From: Streptomyces sp. GESEQ-4
Lineage (GTDB): Bacteria; Actinomycetota; Actinomycetes; Streptomycetales; Streptomycetaceae
Reading direction: 5' to 3'
Assembly: GCF_017948455.1 (NCBI RefSeq)
Contig: NZ_JAFFSU010000029.1
Location: forward strand, 43,842 to 107,841
Length of the DNA stretch: 64,000 bases
A program made the translations under genes and the position numbers. How positions within the stretch are numbered: position 1 is the stretch's first letter; each line of letters starts with the position of its first letter. Below the pieces are notes generated by a model. It ran no database searches, was not told the origin of the DNA, and saw only the letters and a list, made by a program, of their open reading frames with translations. Positions 60,021 through 64,000 of this stretch are shown piece by piece.

Positions 60021-60037
60021 TCAGTGGAGGAACTCTG

Positions 60038-62029
60038 ATGGCAACAGCGATGCAGACGGACACGCCGGCCGGACGGCTCGGCGTACCACAACAGAGCGGA
60101 ATCGGCGCCCAGTTGCCTGCCGGTCCGCTGGCCCCTGTGCACGAGCTGGTGACCGGATTCGCCAGGGTGAGCCCGGCGCGCACCGCCGTGCACAGCGGGG
60201 AGAGCCACATCGGCTACGGGGACCTGGACGCCTGGGCAGGCCGGCTCGCCGCACGGCTCGCCGCTGCGGGCGTGGGGCAGGGCAGTCGGGTCGGCGTACT
60301 CGTCGAACCCTCCATCGCGATGGTCGCCGTCGTGCTCGGCGTGCTGCGGTGCGGCGCTGCCTACGTTCCCGTGGACCTGTCCCACCCCGACCGGCGCATC
60401 GCCGACATCCTGAGCGATGCGCAGGTGGGCGCTGTCGTCGTCGGCGACTCGGCCCGCGGACGCCTGGCGGGTCTCGAACTACCGCTGGTCGGTGCGGAGT
60501 ACGGGAGCTCGGATGAGGGTCCCGAAACGATGCCGGGCCCGGACCTCGAGGCCAAGCCGCCGGCCGTCCCGGTGACCGCGGACGACGCCGCGTACCTCAT
60601 CTATACCTCCGGCAGTACAGGGGAGCCGAAGGGCGTCGTGGTCGAGCACGGCCAGCTGGCTGCCTCCACCCTGGCGCGCCGCACCGTCTATCCGGGCGCG
60701 CCGGTGTTCCTGCTCGTCTCGCCCCTCGCCTTCGACTCCTCCGTGGCGGGGCTCTGGGGGACGCTCACCGCGGGCGGCCGGCTGATCGTGGCCACCCCGG
60801 ACGAGGTCCGCGACCCCGAGCGGCTCGTCGAACTCATCGAGTGCCATCGGGTGACCCACATGCTGTGCGTGCCCTCCCTCTACAGCGTCGTGCTCGATGC
60901 CGCCGCCCGCCTGGGCCCGTCCCGGCTCGCCTCGCTGGACAGCGTGATCGTGGCCGGAGAACCGCTGCCACCGGAACTGCTGGCGCGCCACTTCGACCAG
61001 CGCATGGGCGCCACCGCCCTGATCAACGAGTACGGCCCCACCGAAGCGACGGTCTGGGCCAGCTTCCACCGCTTCGAGGCTCCCGGCCCCGTCACCATCG
61101 GACGGCCGGTGCCCGGAGCACGGTTGTATGTGCTCGACGCCGAACTGCGCCCGGTGCCGCAGGGCACCGAGGGGGACCTGTTCATCGGCGGCGCCGGTGT
61201 GTCCCGCGGCTACTACGGACGGCCCGACGCCACGGCACGTGCCTTCGTACCGGACCCCTTCGCGGATGAGACGCAAGCTCGCATGTACCGCACGGGCGAT
61301 CGCGCCCGCTGGAACCCGGACGGCACTTTGGACTTCCTCGGCCGTCGTGACCACCAGGTCAAGATTCGCGGCCACCGAGTCGAACTCTCTGCGGTCGAAG
61401 CCCAGTTGAGTGTGCTGCCCGGCGTCCGGGACGCGGTCGTGGTCCCGGACGGCGCCGGCGCCTCGCTCGTCGGCTTCGTGCTCGCTCCGCAAGGCCGGGC
61501 CCCGGCTCCCGAGTTGCTACGGGAGCAGCTGGCCGCGACCCTTCCCGCCGCCATGGTGCCCGCCCGGATCAAGGTGCTCGACACGTTCCCCCGTACCGTG
61601 AACGGCAAGACGGACCGCGCGGAGCTGCGGGCACGCGCCGACGAGCGACCGCCCGCGGTGGCCGACCGCCAGGCCGGCGCCGCGGACGGCGGCCGGAGCG
61701 AACTCACCGCCAAGGTCGCCGCGGCGTGGGCCGAGGTGCTCCAGAGGCCGCACGTGCCCGTGGACGTCAACTTCTTCGACCTGGGCGGCCATTCGCTGGC
61801 AATGCTCCGGCTCCGCGAGGCCCTGGAGCGGCACACCGGTGAACGGCCCCCGGTGGTCGCCTTGTTCACCCACACCACCGTGTCGGCGCAGGCCGCGATG
61901 CTCAGTGGCGGAGCGGGACGGACCGAGGGCACGGGCGGCCCCGAGCCCGGCGCGCGGCAGGCCGCCGCGAGGCGGGCGCGCGCACTGCGGGCCCGGCGCC
62001 AGGGTGCGGCCCGGGGGGTGACGCGGTGA
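60038..62029 (+). CDS. NRPS: adenylation-carrier didomain
   Basis: 663 residues. A domain ~30-525: YLIYTSGSTGEPKGVV (A3), NEYGPTEATVWAS (A5), YRTGDRARW (A7), RRDHQVKIRGHRVELSAVE (A8), NGKTDRAEL (A10 Lys). Carrier ~555-620: FDLGGHSLAMLR. My reading of the pocket is D-S-A-C-I-A-E-V-W-K (by eye, tentative); no substrate assigned. The Arg/Ala-rich tail after the carrier is unusual. GGAGG 7 bases before ATG 60038; GTGA overlap with the thioesterase. A free-standing A-T loads an amino acid in trans. Confidence 0.9.
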   Translation: MATAMQTDTPAGRLGVPQQSGIGAQLPAGPLAPVHELVTGFARVSPARTAVHSGESHIGYGDLDAWAGRLAARLAAAGVGQGSRVGVLVEPSIAMVAVVLGVLRCGAAYVPVDLSHPDRRIADILSDAQVGAVVVGDSARGRLAGLELPLVGAEYGSSDEGPETMPGPDLEAKPPAVPVTADDAAYLIYTSGSTGEPKGVVVEHGQLAASTLARRTVYPGAPVFLLVSPLAFDSSVAGLWGTLTAGGRLIVATPDEVRDPERLVELIECHRVTHMLCVPSLYSVVLDAAARLGPSRLASLDSVIVAGEPLPPELLARHFDQRMGATALINEYGPTEATVWASFHRFEAPGPVTIGRPVPGARLYVLDAELRPVPQGTEGDLFIGGAGVSRGYYGRPDATARAFVPDPFADETQARMYRTGDRARWNPDGTLDFLGRRDHQVKIRGHRVELSAVEAQLSVLPGVRDAVVVPDGAGASLVGFVLAPQGRAPAPELLREQLAATLPAAMVPARIKVLDTFPRTVNGKTDRAELRARADERPPAVADRQAGAADGGRSELTAKVAAAWAEVLQRPHVPVDVNFFDLGGHSLAMLRLREALERHTGERPPVVALFTHTTVSAQAAMLSGGAGRTEGTGGPEPGARQAAARRARALRARRQGAARGVTR

Positions 62030-62781
62030 CCACCGAGACCGACATCTGGCTGCACCGTACGATCGCCGTTCCCGACCCCGCCGTACGCCTCATCTGCTTT
62101 CCGCACGCCGGAGGAGCCGCGTCCTTCTTCCGCGACTGGGGCGGCCGGCTCCACGGAATCGAGGTGTACGCCGTCCGCTACCCGGGGCGCGGCGAACGGA
62201 TCGCCGAGCCGGTGCCAACGGATCTGCGGCAGCTCGCCGCATCGGTTGCCGACGCGGCGATGGCCCTGACCGACCGCCCGCTCGCCCTGTTCGGGCACAG
62301 CATGGGGGCGCCGATCGCCTTCGAGACGGCCCTAGCCCTGGAAGCCCGCGGCATCGACCCGGTCCGCATCTTGGCGTCCGGCTCCCGCGATGCCCCGTAT
62401 CCGCCGGCCGAGGACTGGCAGTCCCCGCCCGACGAGGACGATGCGACCGTCGTCGAGCAGCTGCTCACCCTGGGGGGTACGGACCCCGAGCTGGCCGCCG
62501 ACCCCGAGTTCCAGGAACTGGTGTTGCCCTACATCCGAGCAGACGGACGGATGTTCCACGCCTATCAGCCCCGCCCCGGACGTGCCGTGCGATGCCCGGT
62601 GACGACGATCACCGGAGACGTCGACGCCGACGCCGACTGCCGCCCGTGGAGCGAGCTGACCCGGGGCGGCGTCCGCGAACAAGTGGTCCCGGGCGGGCAT
62701 TTCTACCTGGTCGACAACCCTCCCTACGCCCTGATCCAAGAGTCCCTGCCGGCCCGGGCCGGGGAGGGCATCGCCCGCTGA
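62026..62781 (+). CDS. Type II thioesterase
   Basis: 251 residues, alpha/beta fold: FPHAGGAASFF, nucleophile in GHSMGAPIAFE, and C-terminal GGHFYLVDNP with catalytic His. Family role: removal of stalled acyl groups from carrier proteins; some act in product release. It overlaps the A-T NRPS stop (GTGA). It is the only thioesterase in the window, so it may also release the product. Confidence 0.92.
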   Translation: MTTETDIWLHRTIAVPDPAVRLICFPHAGGAASFFRDWGGRLHGIEVYAVRYPGRGERIAEPVPTDLRQLAASVADAAMALTDRPLALFGHSMGAPIAFETALALEARGIDPVRILASGSRDAPYPPAEDWQSPPDEDDATVVEQLLTLGGTDPELAADPEFQELVLPYIRADGRMFHAYQPRPGRAVRCPVTTITGDVDADADCRPWSELTRGGVREQVVPGGHFYLVDNPPYALIQESLPARAGEGIAR

Positions 62782-62798
62782 ACGGTGGAAATCCGCTC

Positions 62799-62822
62799 GA
62801 GCCCCATCCGGCCATGGGGCTC
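62799..62822 (+). terminator. Terminator-like hairpin
   Basis: GAGCCCCAT and ATGGGGCTC (9 bp, 6-base loop) 17 bases after the thioesterase stop, before the kinase gene. Confidence 0.6.
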
Positions 62823-62875
62823 CTCGGCGGATACTCCGGCGGTGCGCGCAAGGGCATGACCATCGACGAGATCGG

Positions 62876-63778
62876 ATGATCGGGCACCACATGGCCAAGA
62901 TGCATGCGGACGAAGCGGATATCGACGTGGACCTCGTCCAACGGCTGCTGCGCACCCAGTTCCCCCAGTGGGCAGATCTGCCCCTGCGGCGTCTGGCGTC
63001 CGGTGGCACGGTCAACGCGATCTACCGGATCGGCTCCGAACTGACCGTCCGGCTGCCGCTCAACGCGGGTGGCGTCGCAGCGCTGGACCTCGAGGCGCGG
63101 TGGCTGGCGAAGCTGGCGCCCCTGGTTCCCGTCGACATCCCGACGGTCGTCGCCCTGGGGAAGCCCGCCGAGGGCTATCCGTGGCCGTGGGCCGTGCACC
63201 GCTGGATCGAGGGAGACGTCCTGGTCGAGGGCCAGGTGGCCGAGCCCGAGTCGCTGGCCCGCGACCTCGCGGCCTTCGTCCTGGCGATGCGCAAGGCCGA
63301 CCTGGACGGCGGACCCCCGGCACACCGAGGCGCACCGCTGGCGACCTGCGATGCCGAGACCCGGGCCGCGATCGAGGCCCTGCGGCACACGGACGAGCCC
63401 TTCGACGCCGAAGGGGCCCTCGCCGCCTGGGAGTCGGCGCTCGCCGCCCCCCTCTGGCCGGCAGCGCCGTGCTGGACGCACTCCGACCTCATGCCGAGCA
63501 ACCTGCTGGTCACCGCCGGCCGTCTGGCTGCCGTGCTCGACTTCGGCACCGCGGGCATCGGTGACCCCGCGGCCGACCTCATCCCGGCGTGGAACCTGCT
63601 GCCGGCCTCGGCACGGCAGGTCTTCCGCGACGGCCTGGACGTCGATGACGCCACCTGGGCGCGCGGCCGCGGCTGGGCCCTGTCCATGGCGGTCGTTCAG
63701 CTGCCGTACTACCGGAACACCAACCCGGTCATCTCCGCCAACGCCCGCTACGTGATCAACCAGGTCTTTTCGGACTGA
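62876..63778 (+). CDS. APH-family phosphotransferase 2
   Basis: 300 residues, paralogous to the kinase at 40516: VDLVQRLLRTQFPQWADLPL, YPWPWAVHRWI, catalytic loop CWTHSDLMPSNLL (Asp and Asn kept; Ser replaces the usual Gly of HGD), Mg site VLDFGTAGIGDP. Reaction class: phosphoryl transfer to a hydroxyl. ATG 62876 has a weak ribosome-binding site; ATG 62891 is an alternative. Two such kinases in one locus would fit phosphorylation as protection or a precursor step (inference). Confidence 0.85.
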   Translation: MIGHHMAKMHADEADIDVDLVQRLLRTQFPQWADLPLRRLASGGTVNAIYRIGSELTVRLPLNAGGVAALDLEARWLAKLAPLVPVDIPTVVALGKPAEGYPWPWAVHRWIEGDVLVEGQVAEPESLARDLAAFVLAMRKADLDGGPPAHRGAPLATCDAETRAAIEALRHTDEPFDAEGALAAWESALAAPLWPAAPCWTHSDLMPSNLLVTAGRLAAVLDFGTAGIGDPAADLIPAWNLLPASARQVFRDGLDVDDATWARGRGWALSMAVVQLPYYRNTNPVISANARYVINQVFSD

Positions 63779-63869
63779 GGAACAGGCGCTCCCGGACCGA
63801 GGAACGCCCGCCGCGGACCAGCGCCGCGGACCGGCTCCGCCGAGAAGAAGGGGCGGGCGCCGCCCCCCC

Positions 63870-64000
<131 letters not shown>

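Noticed and set aside
60038..62029. A-T protein as a stand-alone acyl-CoA ligase
   Set aside because: A full carrier motif (LGGHSL) follows the A10 Lys, so it is an NRPS didomain.

Overview
The window looks like Streptomyces or a close actinomycete: very high GC with strong GC bias at third codon positions, GTG and TTG starts, many 4-base ATGA/GTGA gene overlaps, twin-arginine signals on secreted oxidoreductases, an ECF41-type sigma factor array, and secondary-metabolite genes of kinds common in that genus. Two biosynthetic loci lie side by side with a regulatory and mobile-DNA stretch between them. The last ~130 bases are almost pure C and look like an assembly artefact.

Region 1 (1-16130): a cut-off MFS exporter, a second MFS exporter with its TetR regulator, then a halogenated-meroterpenoid tailoring block. 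Leftward: an aromatic (ABBA) prenyltransferase followed by FOUR tandem vanadium-dependent haloperoxidase homologues. Rightward: a second ABBA prenyltransferase and a DoxX-like membrane protein. Then a leftward flavin-dependent halogenase and a rightward secreted berberine-bridge-type flavin oxidase. The set (two ABBA prenyltransferases, several vanadium enzymes, one FAD halogenase) resembles napyradiomycin/merochlorin-type pathways, but no naphthol-forming type III PKS and no mevalonate genes are in the window.

Region 2 (16365-29600): an FAD oxidoreductase whose leader can form a long hairpin, joined to an ECF41 sigma gene that is split by a precise 2,280-bp IS607-family element (serine recombinase plus TnpB). 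Next come three more ECF41-like sigma genes (one complete, two that lost the same C-terminal segment), an orphan LuxR-type response regulator, a DUF5701-like gene, a GtrA-like gene, small ORFs and a decayed IS5-type transposase. Three promoters (before the flavin oxidase and before the two shortened sigma genes) share one 16-bp box set exactly 29 bp from a CTCCTAGG-type element, linking region 2 to the end of region 1.

Region 3 (29600-63780): an unassigned NRPS/PKS/glycosyl locus. A helix-turn-helix/TPR regulator opens it. It encodes a class III aminotransferase, several GT2-type glycosyltransferases (two paralogous, two reduced to N-terminal pieces), a radical SAM/SPASM-like enzyme, an MFS transporter, a nucleotide-sugar epimerase/decarboxylase homologue with a His in place of its catalytic Tyr, an SDR, a methyltransferase, two ABC exporter half-units, an alpha/beta hydrolase, an ATP-grasp-RidA fusion, a P450, an A-T-C NRPS, a KS-AT-ACP PKS, an A-T NRPS and a type II thioesterase. 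Two paralogous APH-fold kinases are at 40.5 and 62.9 kb. Promoter regions across region 3 carry an interrupted palindrome TTGCC-N6-GGCAA (exact at three places, near-matches elsewhere), not noticed in regions 1 and 2. It is the best candidate for a pathway-wide operator, plausibly of the HTH/TPR regulator, and it suggests this locus is one regulon.
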